DNA of 64,000 nt from Gonatopus flavifemur (GCA_018340375.1 JAFFJZ010000001.1:67510001-67574000), one strand, 5' to 3'. Positions 47,363 to 56,954 are shown, counted from the stretch's first letter. Notes: generated by a model from the sequence alone, not told the origin. Numbers and translations: made by a program.

Positions 47363-47592
47363 AGGTGACCGTCCCCATCAATGAACACCTTAACCCCCAT
47401 TAGCGAACAATCGTTTATCTATTATATCTTTCCTATGGCAGATTATTCTGAATTTATTTACATAACAACGGTTGATTTAGTATCCAGTCAGTCATGCTTG
47501 GATGAAATTAAAGCACTAAATGAAAAGTACTATGAATCAAAAACCAAAACGTTCATTAAAGGGGTCGTGTTCATAAATGGGGTCATCTACCT
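47363..47592. mobile_element. Element D, inserted in B, TA target repeat
   Basis: It starts AGGTGACCGTCCCC and ends GGGGTCATCTACCT, with inner ATGAACAC inverted as GTGTTCAT. TA is duplicated (47361-47362, 47593-47594). Element A reads TTCATTTACCACGGG across the site. The ORF inside (from 47381) is not recognised. Confidence 0.7.
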
Positions 47593-47607
47593 TACCACGG
47601 GACGTTC

Positions 47608-47901
47608 CTCTGGTGAAAGGGAAGCGTGTCATAAAGAGTAACGGAAGCGTAAGCATGTTTCAGATTACTTTCCTAATACTTCTCATATGCTTCCTATCCA
47701 CTCTCTAACTACGCTTCCGGACGTAAAGCCCGGTTTCTATGAAATTGGGGTTTCTTCGGATACGCTTCACACACTTCAAATATACGTTCGAACCACTCTT
47801 AATGTTCCACTTGACGCTCAGTATACGCTTAAATCCACGTTCCAAATACTTTCCAACTACGTTCCTGACACTTTCTATTACACGCTCCCCTTTCACCAGG
47901 G
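47608..47901. mobile_element. Element F, inserted in B, TC target repeat
   Basis: It starts CTCTGGTGAAAGGGAAGCGT and ends ACGCTCCCCTTTCACCAGGG. TC is duplicated (47606-47607, 47902-47903). Element A reads GACGTTCTCGTTACG at the same place. GAAGCGTA/TACGCTT words fill it. Confidence 0.8.
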
Positions 47902-48434
47902 TCTCGTTAGGTTTCCCAAACGTACTTTCATGAAAACTAACCTATACAAACATACGCGTAGTATCGCAGAACGAAGTTGACATCTTCATTGAACACGTCC
48001 CCAGAACGTCGCATGGTGGACATAAATTGAACATCACAGAACATTTGTATGTCCCTGGGACGTACATGCGACGTTTTTAGAACGTCCTGGGATGTTATTT
48101 GGACGTTTTCTGTGACAGCAAGTACGTTTTATGAACGTTCAGAAAACCTCCCGATGCTATCCGGGAGTACGTTTTGTGAATGTTTAGAAAACCTCCCGAT
48201 GCTATCCGGGATTATTGGCCCTTCCATGGAGAACAATGTATCGAGTGTCATTGCACATCCTGTAAAGGCCCAATACATATTCACCAATGCCAGCATTTCA
48301 CCGGCACTGCCAATGTTGGTCCTTCAAAGAACCTGACCACAGTGTTTGCTGGGTTATGAAAACAACGACTGACGTATGTTCGACAGTGTAACGTTTTTTC
48401 AACGTTGAAATAACGTGTGTCTGTTTATTGGGTT

Positions 48435-49567
48435 TTAGCAAACTTGCTTGCCGTCTGTAGAACAACAAGCAGAAATCTTGCTATTTCAGCACATTTTTTT
48501 CTTCCATGTGGTTCGAATTTTTATACAATTTCAAAAAATCTTATCGAATCTTGTACGATGTTCTGACCAAATCCTATTGAAGCATTTGTCAGTGAGATTC
48601 AATCGGATCAATGTATTTTGTCAATGTGATTCTGATTGAATCTTGTACAATGTTCTGACCAAATCCCATTGAATTCAATTTCATCGGGTTCTATGGATTT
48701 TTTCAACCAGACGGGTTGTAACCCTGGTTTATTTTGATCCCCTGGTTATTTGAAAATTAAGGCCTCAGGCCACCCTAGAATTTTCGAAAAATCGATTTTT
48801 TTTCTTTGTTTTAAAGGGCCTCAAAAATGATGTGCCAAAAGATTATGGCCGAGAAAAATCTTTGAGTACTCCGTTTTCGAGTTGTAGTACAAGGCCGTCT
48901 GGTCCGCAACGAGTCCTTTTTGTTAGCACATAAAGCTTGCAGAGAGATCGCTATCGGACCGGGTAAAAGAAGCCAGAATCGCTGCAAGATCAAGCAGAAA
49001 AGAAATGCAAGAGCAGGAAGATAATCTGGAAGGCCAATTGTATAGTGCAGGCATCGCAGATTAAAGGTATTGCAAAATTATTCATGATTTTTTACTACTC
49101 AAAACTTTAAGAGCGTTTATCTCAAAACTACATTTTTGTAGTTGGACGGAAACATAACTCAGACAATTTTCAACCGATTGATTTGAAATTTGGAATATAT
49201 CTTCGAAAATACATTGTCTATAGAAGCACGTAAGATTTTTCGTATATATTGCATAGTTCATTTGTTATTAACAATTATCTGATGATTTTTTAGGCAAATT
49301 TCTCACTTTTCACTTTAAAAGTGCACTTTTGTCAAAAATCGATATATATCGAAAAAATCCTACGCACTTCTCTAGCTTATAGTATACCTAATCGAAAGAA
49401 TTCAAGCCCTAATCATAATTCATTAAATTATAGGAGCTGTTATTCCGGCCGTGGAGCATAGAAAAAAAATGTGTCGTCGCAAAAACGCTGTACCACCGCC
49501 ATTTTTAAATAAATTGCCTGAAAAAAAATATTGTATGCAGTTAATGATATGAAATCCCATTTCTGTG
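48435..49567. other. Repeat-like non-coding DNA with a possible transposase tail (about 48925-49065)
   Basis: On the plus strand RVKEARIAARSSRKEMQEQE continues to DNLEGQLYSAGIAD and a stop at 49063. A basic helix followed by an acidic EGxLYxxGIAD-like end resembles the C-terminus of some transposases, but I cannot name the family. The upstream frame is broken. Nothing else in the stretch is recognised. Confidence 0.35.
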
Positions 49568-49848
49568 CCCTGTTGAAAAGGTCCCATAAATTCTCATATA
49601 TAAATCTTATTAGTTTATATAAGATTCTAATGAGTTTTTTTTCAGTTTATATGCGGTTTCTGTCCTAGAACTTATAGAATTTTATGATTTCATATGAGTT
49701 TTATAAAAACCTTATAAGATTTAATCAGAATCATTTGCAAAATCTCATAAATCCTTATAAAAATCAAGTTTATGTACTAGATTTCATGCGGTTTCTGTCC
49801 TAGAAATAACTAGATTTTATTTGACTTTATGAGACCTTTTCAACAGGG
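49568..49848. mobile_element. CCC...GGG MITE with TG target repeat, 281 bp
   Basis: It starts CCCTGTTGAAAAGGTCCCAT and ends ATGAGACCTTTTCAACAGGG, a 23-bp TIR with one mismatch. TG is duplicated (49566-49567, 49849-49850). TATAAGATT/AATCTTATA and GGTTTCTGTCCTAGAA words are inside. Confidence 0.8.
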
Positions 49849-49850
49849 TG

Positions 49851-51273
49851 ATCTCGATTTATTTCGTAATATTTTTTCGGCCTCTAGGATGGTCTAAGGA
49901 CCAGATTACCTAGACAGATTACCTTGGAATTTGTGGTGAAAGATTTAATCAATAACATGTAATGGATATGAGTTTCACGCAAGACGCATGACAATAAGAT
50001 AGGTTTAATCCCATGACAAATGAGGGAATGAACGACCATCTGTGTGTAAAGATTTCATTTCCGCATTCGACAGATGGTCATCGAATCATGTAGTACTCGT
50101 TCATCGGTTATCGTACAAACACATATTGTCGTAAAAACATGTACACCGAAGAAGCACCAAATCTAAAAACCTTGAAACCTGTTCGTGAGATTTTCATTGG
50201 GTGAGTCCTTAATTTTACTCGTGAACTTTCTCATCGATCATTTCATAAAATTACAGCGTAACAACATTTTTTCACTTTACAGAAATAAACTGTACAAATT
50301 TTAATCACATTTTTTTCAGCTAAATAACAAGAAGAATTTTATTACGCTGTAAACAACATTTTCTCATCAACAATCGTAACTGCGGAATAAGAATCTTCTC
50401 GATATTTTATATAAGAAAACAGTGTACTTTCATGTCGTTGTTGAAATTTGAATCGTTTGTTCGAACGAATTTGTGATCGAGCACAAAAATTTTGTCTCAT
50501 AAGGAAAATGAATTTAAATTTCAACGCTAATTTTGTGTACTCGTAAACTTCGATACTTGGATCAATTTATCAATTATTGTACTCTAATGATCGAATGTTA
50601 TCAATTTCGAAGGATTGTGGTACACAATTGTGGAAATTTGTAGTTAAATTTACTATGGGATTATCGCCGTGGAGGAACAGATTGAATTTCTAATGGAATT
50701 CACTGTAAAACATTGTACCCAGATAGCACAGGAGTTTCTAAAACAGCTCGTAAAGAATACAATCTATTCATGAAGAACTCTTTTAGAAGTCTCGTGCTGT
50801 CTGGGATAAATTTGATTGTGTTTCAATAGCGAATGTCTCTTCAATAATAATTTTAATAGTGAATTTCACTCCGTGTACCAAAATTGAAAATGATTCATCC
50901 GATCTAAGAGAATTATTTCATCCCCGCTCCACATTTCAGCGAAGATGAGAGAAAATAAATTGCCTTGTATCGTAAAAATGAATATACTGTACAGTGAAGA
51001 AATAATCCTTCGCGTGGTTATTTTCGATATTCTTTTTGAGAATTTTACAGAAAAAATCAAGAATTGACTTTATTCTATAGCTTTGGTTTAACCATCGGCT
51101 GGGCTAATCATCAGAGGATTCTCAGATTCATCGAGTCAACGTTGTAAGGATTTTATTTCTTTATTGAATTCACAACGTCAATGAATTATAACGAATAAAT
51201 GTCGAATTTTATTGTGTCTCATTGGAAGTTGGGAAATAAATATAAAAATCATTATTTCTCCGTTCACATTTAG
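49851..51273. other. Upstream region of the LRR gene; no exon resolved
   Basis: This should hold the promoter or first exon(s) of the LRR gene unless these lie further away. A donor-like GTAAGG at 51144 would give a 130-base intron to the acceptor at 51272-51273. The frame it would join has no ATG before a stop at 51037, so I do not call an exon. A small MITE is at 50718-50805. Confidence 0.4.
50718..50805. mobile_element. 88-bp CCCAGATAGCACA MITE (copy 1)
   Basis: It starts CCCAGATAGCACAGGAGTTT and ends AGTCTCGTGCTGTCTGGG. ATTCATGAAGAACTCTT lies near the centre. A sister copy is at 63255-63344. Flanks TA and AT do not match exactly. Confidence 0.75.
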
Positions 51274-51601
51274 AGTCGCTTGGAGGTTCGGTTTAACAGT
51301 TGGGATCCTATTTGGCACCATTCTACTTTTGGTTGTACCGCGTTATGAGATAGAACGATTTTCGGTTGATCACCCGAGGATGATAACAAATTCGATACAC
51401 GTCATTCACATATCGACAGGAGAAACAATGGCTGAATCACATCGATTCAAAAATACCGCCCTATTTAACACTCTACAACGTATGACGGATGGTACAATGT
51501 ATTGTAAAATCACAGAATGCAAAATCATAACTTGCTCTTACATACCAACCAATCAAGATCCTGGACTGATTGCATCAAATTTCATCAAATATATTCTTGA
51601 A
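51274..51601 (+). CDS. LRR transmembrane protein, upstream exon (N-terminal part)
   Basis: An acceptor (CATTTAG, AG at 51272-51273) opens a frame that runs to a GTAAAG donor at 51602, and it joins the main exon at 52044 in phase (GAA|TTG). It encodes about 109 residues. A hydrophobic run GLTVGILFGTILLLVV is probably the signal peptide or signal anchor. A cysteine-rich stretch YCKITECKIITC follows, resembling an LRR N-terminal cap. No ATG precedes the hydrophobic run in this exon; the first in-frame ATG (51380) would discard it. The start codon therefore probably lies in an upstream exon I could not find. The exon would have to begin in the last base of a codon. Its existence is inferred from splice sites, frame and protein logic, without transcript data. 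Confidence 0.65.
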
Positions 51602-51756
51602 GTAAAGTTTTAATTAATTCTCTTGTGCATACCGATTCAAATGACGGGTCATCTATTTGTAAATTACATCACCATAGAGTTATCTCATTTCTACTAACTC
51701 ATTTCTTTCAATTTTGAATATTGTTTCGACGTCAATAAAGAATTATAAATGAAATA

Positions 51757-51827
51757 CCCTGCTGAAAATGCCAGGCAGATTCGGACAAAAAATATTTGTC
51801 AGGCTTTGCCTGGCATTCTCAGCAGGG
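51757..51827. mobile_element. 71-bp CCC...GGG hairpin MITE in the LRR intron
   Basis: It starts CCCTGCTGAAAATGCCAGGC and ends GCCTGGCATTCTCAGCAGGG; TA is duplicated (51755-51756, 51828-51829). It lies in the intron 51602-52043 and is almost all stem. Same terminal type as 49568-49848. Confidence 0.8.
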
Positions 51828-52043
51828 TACTCATTGTAAAAGATATCTGTCTCAAGTTTTATAAACATATAAACCCAATAATATAATTCTGGATTTTGAG
51901 ACGATATTCGTGAATTGAATAATTAATTCCTTAAATTAAAATAAAAAATTCTGAAATTTCATAACCCATTTTAAATTTAAGAATTCTTCTAACAGTGCTG
52001 AGAAAAATTAAAAAAGTTTTGACGATTTATATTTTGTCCACAG

Positions 52044-53957
52044 TTGCGATGTTCCACGATGAAATCCGTGAGTTTGACATTCAAAGAGTGCACATTTCCT
52101 GAAAACACGCTCCGGGAGAATTGGTTGCACGATCTTAATTCCATCACGATCCAAGAATTAACGTTCGAAGGATGTTCTTTAAAAGGTTTACGCGAAGATG
52201 CTTTCTCGGGGGCAATTTTCGAAGAAACTATCTCCCTTTCGCTGATCGATAACAAAATTACACACTTGCGTGAACCAATGTTCAAACATTTACCCAAATT
52301 AGAACAACTGATGATTCAAAACAACATTCTAAATCAGGTCGACGTGAATCTGTTGGGAAGTGTTTCATCGACCCTGAAGACCCTTCAACTTCACGGAGTT
52401 ATCAAGGATCCTGAGATCCTTCGAAACATAACCGGTTGCAAACAATTGAAGATGGTGGAAGTATTATCGATTCAAGATAACGCGATATCCGTGATCGATC
52501 GCGAGTTATTTTCTGGTCTACCAAAGCTCCGGTCTTTGTACGTTGACCAATCGAGCGTCACCAGGATCGACCGAGATGCCTTTCGATCAATGACAAGATC
52601 TATGCAACAATTGTTCATGAGAGACAACGAACTCACGACTTTACCGGAAGGCGTTTTCGACGCCATTTTAAAGACCAATCCTCGCTTTCGTATCGCGATT
52701 TCCAACAATCCTTGGCACTGCGATTGTGAATTGGAATGGATTCAAACTTTCATAAAAAATTATCCAACCGCATTGACCAGCATACCAATTTGCGAAACTC
52801 CAGAGATAAATTTTCTTCTACCGTTCACGGAAGCCGTATTTTGTAACGCATCGAACCCCATGATAACAACAACAACACCGAAAGATGATCAGATCGTCAC
52901 CGAAACGACAACGACGAAGACGACGACGACGACGACAGGATCTTCCTGGGATAATCCAAAAGAACACGAGACTTGGAATAAAACCAGCTTGATTTGCAAT
53001 CACGTCTCACGTTCGATAGAAATACAACGACAATCATCCTTTCATCGAGTGGATTTCGAATTCCGTTCGAGATACAAAAATTTCTCTCTCGAGAAACTCT
53101 CGGATCATAAAAATGTTCTCGTCAAACTACCTTCCCCGGACACCGAATTCTCTCTAATTTGGTTCGGCACGTCGAATCCTGTATCGTCGAATTACGACGC
53201 GTCGTCCGTCAAATTGAAAGATCACGTGCAATGCGTAAAAGAAATACAAACCTCGTATACGTTACGAGATCTGAAAGAAGATACCAGTTATACGATTTGT
53301 TTACTGAACAACCATGTGGAAAATTCTTTCTCACCGTTGAATTGTTTAGCTCTGACCACCGAGCCCGGATACGAGTCGAGAGCGTGGATAACCAATGCCG
53401 AGAAAATACATTATTTCGCTGTTGTATCGTTGATCGTGATCGTGACCGGTACGCTCTCCGTTACGTTGACTTACGTTACGATTTGCAGAAATCCAAGATT
53501 GCTGCGCGGAAGCAAACGCGTTATGATGGTGAAACGTCGAGACGTAGACGCCATTGTACTTCCGGAAAAGCGTTCCACCGAAAGACCCGGCCTTCCCTCT
53601 CTCGCTTTGAGACATAATAATAGGACTGCTGCCGCTAATGAGTACGTTCAACCTTTGACCCTGACCTCGGGAACCACCACATCGAGGAATACGAGGAAAG
53701 ATTCGAAAGCATCGAGAACGAGTTTGCTTAGTAGCGCCACTTATGTTTCCGATATCGAACCTACGTTCGCTCAACTTACGTCTTGGAAATTGAACAGACA
53801 AAGGAGTCACATGAGTCGACTGGCATCACGAGAATCAATTTCTCCTCCCCCTTTGCCTCCGCGAGATTGTCTCGTTATCCCATCGTTGTCCAAAAATTTG
53901 GAATTTAATAACGACGAGATGAATGATCATGAAAATGCTCCGGAGATATTATTTTGA
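52044..53957 (+). CDS. LRR and FN3-like single-pass membrane protein, main exon (638 codons incl. stop)
   Basis: The exon follows the acceptor GTCCACAG and encodes 637 residues. LRRs span about 35-220 (for example ISLSLIDNKITHL, VEVLSIQDNAISVID, MQQLFMRDNELTTLPEGVF). An LRR C-terminal cap follows (NNPWHCDCELEWI, 221-233, with further Cys at 250 and 267). Then come a Thr-rich linker (274-298, from ACA/ACG repeats), a fibronectin-III-like region (about 345-440, ending YTLRDLKEDTSYTICLL then SPLNCLALTT) and one membrane span (457-480, FAVVSLIVIVTGTLSVTLTY). The basic cytoplasmic tail of about 157 residues has PPPLPPRD (601-608), a likely SH3/WW ligand. This layout fits cell-surface adhesion or signalling receptors of the LRR-FN3 kind. 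Ligand and orthologue are unknown. It is the only host gene here with clear coding bias. Confidence 0.9.
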   Translation: MRCSTMKSVSLTFKECTFPENTLRENWLHDLNSITIQELTFEGCSLKGLREDAFSGAIFEETISLSLIDNKITHLREPMFKHLPKLEQLMIQNNILNQVDVNLLGSVSSTLKTLQLHGVIKDPEILRNITGCKQLKMVEVLSIQDNAISVIDRELFSGLPKLRSLYVDQSSVTRIDRDAFRSMTRSMQQLFMRDNELTTLPEGVFDAILKTNPRFRIAISNNPWHCDCELEWIQTFIKNYPTALTSIPICETPEINFLLPFTEAVFCNASNPMITTTTPKDDQIVTETTTTKTTTTTTGSSWDNPKEHETWNKTSLICNHVSRSIEIQRQSSFHRVDFEFRSRYKNFSLEKLSDHKNVLVKLPSPDTEFSLIWFGTSNPVSSNYDASSVKLKDHVQCVKEIQTSYTLRDLKEDTSYTICLLNNHVENSFSPLNCLALTTEPGYESRAWITNAEKIHYFAVVSLIVIVTGTLSVTLTYVTICRNPRLLRGSKRVMMVKRRDVDAIVLPEKRSTERPGLPSLALRHNNRTAAANEYVQPLTLTSGTTTSRNTRKDSKASRTSLLSSATYVSDIEPTFAQLTSWKLNRQRSHMSRLASRESISPPPLPPRDCLVIPSLSKNLEFNNDEMNDHENAPEILF

Positions 53958-54474
53958 AGTTATGTAACGATTGTAATCAAATATATACTTCTTCTCATCC
54001 ACTTTGAGATATCAAAGATTTGCTTCCTTTATTTCGAACACTAGACGCGTGGCTGAATTCTCGTATAACGTTGAGGCGAACAATGGAGAGCATTGTAATG
54101 AAATCCGTTTCGGTTAATCTATTGGAATCTGACCCAATTTTCCTAAATTGCCATTGCAGATCTTGGCATTCTAGTTGATCATTTTCTTATGAATAACCGA
54201 AGTTCTAATTCTGAGGAGAGCGAATATATTATGCAAGGAAATACTGTTAACGTTTGCTCCAGGTATCGTTGACTACGCTGTCAAAAATTTATATGGGAAA
54301 TTCGGTGAAAGTTCCAAAAACTTGTTTGGTCCACAACACTTTTTGTCCAATAGTTCCTGGTTCTACTTGAATTCTGTTCACATTATAGAATTTTGGATTG
54401 GAGTATCCTTGACAACAAGTCAACATGATTAAAACATTAAACAATACAATGCTGTACGCCAGAAGCTGTCAAAA
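53958..54474. other. 3' flank of the LRR gene
   Basis: No AATAAA follows the stop closely. AATATA at 53980-53985 is a weak polyadenylation-signal variant. No other feature is supported. Confidence 0.35.
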
Positions 54475-54770
54475 ATGAAGAACGTGTCGGAGGGGTGGCA
54501 TAATCGTTTTCAAATCGTGGTAGGGCGTTATTATCCCAGTTCATATAATTTTTTAACTAAATTACCAAAAGAGCGAGCAGATAGTGAGAGTATGTTGCGA
54601 CAACTGGGCCTCGGCCAGAAAATAAAGAAGGCTCGTGCACCTACTCGACAAGAAACAGATAAACGAATTTTCAACATAGTTTCTAATGATGAAGAATATG
54701 TTGAAAAAGATTAGATCATTGTCTATTTAAGAACGATTCGATATAATTTGCATTCCTGACTACTAATTTT
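54475..54770 (+). pseudogene. MULE-like transposase C-terminal remnant
   Basis: NVSEGWHNRFQIVVGRYYPS begins the block that in insect MULE-type (often FLYWCH-associated) transposases reads roughly NNxxEGWHxxFxxxVGxxHP. TKLPKERADSES, KKARAPTRQETDKRIFNIVS and, after a stop at 54712-54714, IIVYLRTIRYNLHS continue the same pattern to the usual C-terminus. The catalytic domain is not present upstream. The call rests on remembered family pattern and was not checked by search. Confidence 0.55.
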
Positions 54771-54889
54771 CTTTTGAATCTTTTATAGTGTTGGGGAATA
54801 TTGACTTTTGTAGAAATATATCATTGGAACTATTGTTTATTGAAACTTTTTCCTTGGAACTATGGGATTGGATCGAATATTTTGGAACT

Positions 54890-55080
54890 TTTGTACCCCA
54901 ATCGGGAAAGGGAAATTCCTATATACTTATGTGAAGTAATTGACACATACATGCGTTAGAAATTTCCCGAACTTTTCCAGAAATTTATTATTAAATGTTG
55001 GAAAAATCCCATAGAGTTTGCAATTTTCAGATAAATTGATGGGAAATTTCCCAATCATTGATTGGAATTATACGGTGCAT
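54890..55080. repeat. Dispersed repeat, family with TTCGGGAAATT words (copy 1)
   Basis: AAATTCCTATATACTTATGT, GTGAAGTAATTGACACATAC, GAAATTTCCCGAACTTTTCC and AAATCCCATAGAGTTTG recur inverted at 60310-60520 and in weaker form at 59915-60130. Unclassified. Confidence 0.55.
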
Positions 55081-55725
55081 TCATCTAAAGAAAATTCAAA
55101 CAGAAGGTTAAGGTATCTTGAAACGAATGAATATTTTCAAAAACTTAATGTCAAACGAGAGAAAATTTATAGAAACCAAACGTGACTTTCATACGAATAT
55201 CTGATGAATATAAACGTTGTTTGTAAAGTCAAACAATTCGTGTTCTGTAACTATCAACTCGTCTTATTCTCATCGTAAATATAAGCAAACGGCAGTCGTC
55301 GGTCTCCGGGCGTTGCTTACCCTACCTACAATTAATTTGGTCAAGAGCCAGGGTCATCAAAGACAATGTCAATTTCATGACTCTTCGGTTACGTTGATTC
55401 ACATGTGCTGAGGGTTTCTACCTAGAAGGCACCTATGAATTTCAAAATTTCTCCTAAAATATTTTAATTGTTTTTAAATCGATTCATAAAGCTATCACTA
55501 TGATATAATTATAAAATGCAGTCCATTGGGGTTTGTACACATATTGAGTTTATATGAATTCTGCATTATCTGTGATTTTAAAGTCATAATCGCTGATGAC
55601 CCTGGTAAAAATTTCCGATACACAACTCTATTGTTTTAAACGAGGTTTTTGGATACGGAATTTACAATCTTGTATCGTTATTAAACGATCCCAGGTGAAA
55701 ATATTCTATTGAATCTTATTACGAA
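55081..55725. other. No gene recognised
   Basis: It includes a solitary CCCTGGTAAAAATTTCC end near 55598, probably a decayed CCC...GGG element. No exon is supported. Confidence 0.35.
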
Positions 55726-56079
55726 CAGGGACGTCTTTAAGGGGGTGGCGCTCAAGGGTCTATAGCCCAGGGCGGCAAAATTATAGAAGTTTATTTCCAG
55801 TTGTCAAATGGGTTCAAGCACAAAGGGAGCGGAGAATGTAAATTCAAATGTTTTATGTTAATATACTCACAGTATTTAAATCATTTTATCCATTTTATGG
55901 ATATATTTACATACTTTGAGGCGTTTTACAAGCGACTACAGGCTTCAAACTCTGAGTGTATCAAAATAAAACATTCGAATTTAAAGTGTATTATTATATG
56001 TACGGAAGTTGGATGCATTCAAACACGATTTGTGCATGAGCTCATCAAACTGTCGTGCATGGTTGTTTAAACTCTAATA

Positions 56080-56954
56080 AAGAACTAATGTTCTTATTAT
56101 GAAACACTATGGATTTTGCAACACGATATTCATAAGTAATCCATGCAGGTATTGCCAAGACTGAAGAAAACCCAAGCTTGTCCCAAGGTTGGCACATGTG
56201 TCAGAAACAAACCTCCCTCAAGAACAATGGGCCCAATATTGTTCCATGATTGTCCCTTGTTCCCAATGGATAGTCAGTCATGGTACATTTGTTGATATTT
56301 TTGAAATGGCCACTACATTTGGTCCAAGCTTGGCACAAATGTAAAAATCCAGCATTCGTTGAGAACAATTGTGCCAATATTGTCCACATGAGTGGCACAA
56401 TATTTATGAACATTGACTGAATTTTTATCAAAATTATAATTCAACAATAGAATCAAAGGTGATTGAAATATCAAAGAACGCAAATTTTCCAATGATCAAA
56501 TCCAAAGGCTTGTGCCAGTCTTGTCACATTTTTTCTATCGTTTCAAGATTATTCATGTACGGTATTCTGAGGGAGAAAGTCATGAACTGAAATATGAATC
56601 AATTACTTTTTTCATCCATATCTGCGAGCAAAGAAGCATTGGTTGATGCTTGGTAAATGAATTGGACCGGGCCTGGCAAAACCACTGGCCCAAGCTTGTC
56701 CTGATCTTAACATTCCCAAGCCTGGGCCAAGCTTTCAAGTCTCATTGGGCCATTGGTCCATACACACATTGGAAACTATGGAGTCCTATGAATTTCTGGT
56801 TATGATCCATGATGAATGCTTATGAATGTATGATGAATCATTAACAGAAATTCATAGGACTTCATGGTTTACTTACGAATATCCTGTTGCAAAATCCATA
56901 GTGTTTCATAATAAGAACATTTTCTTATGAATTGCTATGCGACTTCAACCAGGG
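56080..56954. repeat. Foldback repeat inside the hAT element
   Basis: GTTCTTATTATGAAACACTA and TGGATTTTGCAACACGATAT at the left are inverted at the right (about 56885-56930). ATGGAGTCCTATGAATTTCT pairs with AGAAATTCATAGGACTTCAT. The right end GTTGAAGTC...-type CCCTGGTTGAA (inverse of 56944-56954) resembles the CCCTGNTGAAAA group; the left end is lost. Confidence 0.6.
56140..56772. mobile_element. CCAAGCTTGG-rich element (copy 2), AA target repeat
   Basis: It starts TCCATGCAGGTATTGCC and ends CCATACACACATTGG; AA is duplicated (56138-56139, 56773-56774). It sits in one arm of the foldback, and the other arm (about 56857-56872) shows the uninterrupted AAGTAAACCATG. Related along its length to 39346-40203. 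Confidence 0.75.

Larger units (their letters stand above)
47224..48165. mobile_element. Element B, sister of A inserted into A, AG target repeat
   Basis: It starts CCCAGACAGCATTGAATGTC and ends CCTCCCGATGCTATCCGGG, with AG duplicated (47222-47223, 48166-48167). The target in A matches B's own internal text GCAAGTACGTTTT at about 48117-48129, so the empty site is carried by the inserted copy itself. Without D and F it is about 415 bp. Confidence 0.8.
46121..48210. mobile_element. Element A (CCCAGATAGCA family) of the nest
   Basis: It starts CCCAGATAGCATTGAAAGTC and ends CCTCCCGATGCTATCCGGG; AT is duplicated (46119-46120, 48211-48212). Without its two insertions (B and C) it is about 425 bp, the size of 22930-23331. 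ACGTTC/GAACGT words fill it. Confidence 0.75.
45098..48353. mobile_element. CCCAGCAAACACTG element of the nest (3256 bp with contents)
   Basis: Perfect 14-bp ends CCCAGCAAACACTG and CAGTGTTTGCTGGG, TT duplicated (45096-45097, 48354-48355). TGGCCC/GGCCA and TGCCAGCA words lie in both outer parts (45110-45210, 48220-48320). A 93-bp TTAA element and elements A, B, C, D and F lie inside. A deleted relative is at 32277-32364. Confidence 0.7.
44497..48432. mobile_element. Outermost candidate element of the nest
   Basis: It starts CCCAACCAAAGAAATC and ends TAACGTGTGTCTGTTTATTGGG as read at the right edge (last bases TTTATTGGG). TT is duplicated (44495-44496, 48433-48434). The TIR is short (CCCAA plus scattered matches), so this level is the least certain. 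GAACGT/ACGTTTT words occur on both sides of the next element in. Confidence 0.4.

Noticed and set aside
47381..47641. 86-codon ORF in element D
   Set aside because: It crosses the junction of element D with B and F, so it cannot be an ancestral gene.
51061..51143. Possible upstream coding exon of the LRR gene ending at GTAAGG (51144)
   Set aside because: The frame that would join the next exon has no ATG before a stop at 51037; kept only as a note.
53159..53810. Two ORFs of 152 and 154 codons over the LRR exon
   Set aside because: They are shadows in other frames of the LRR coding sequence, which has the domains.
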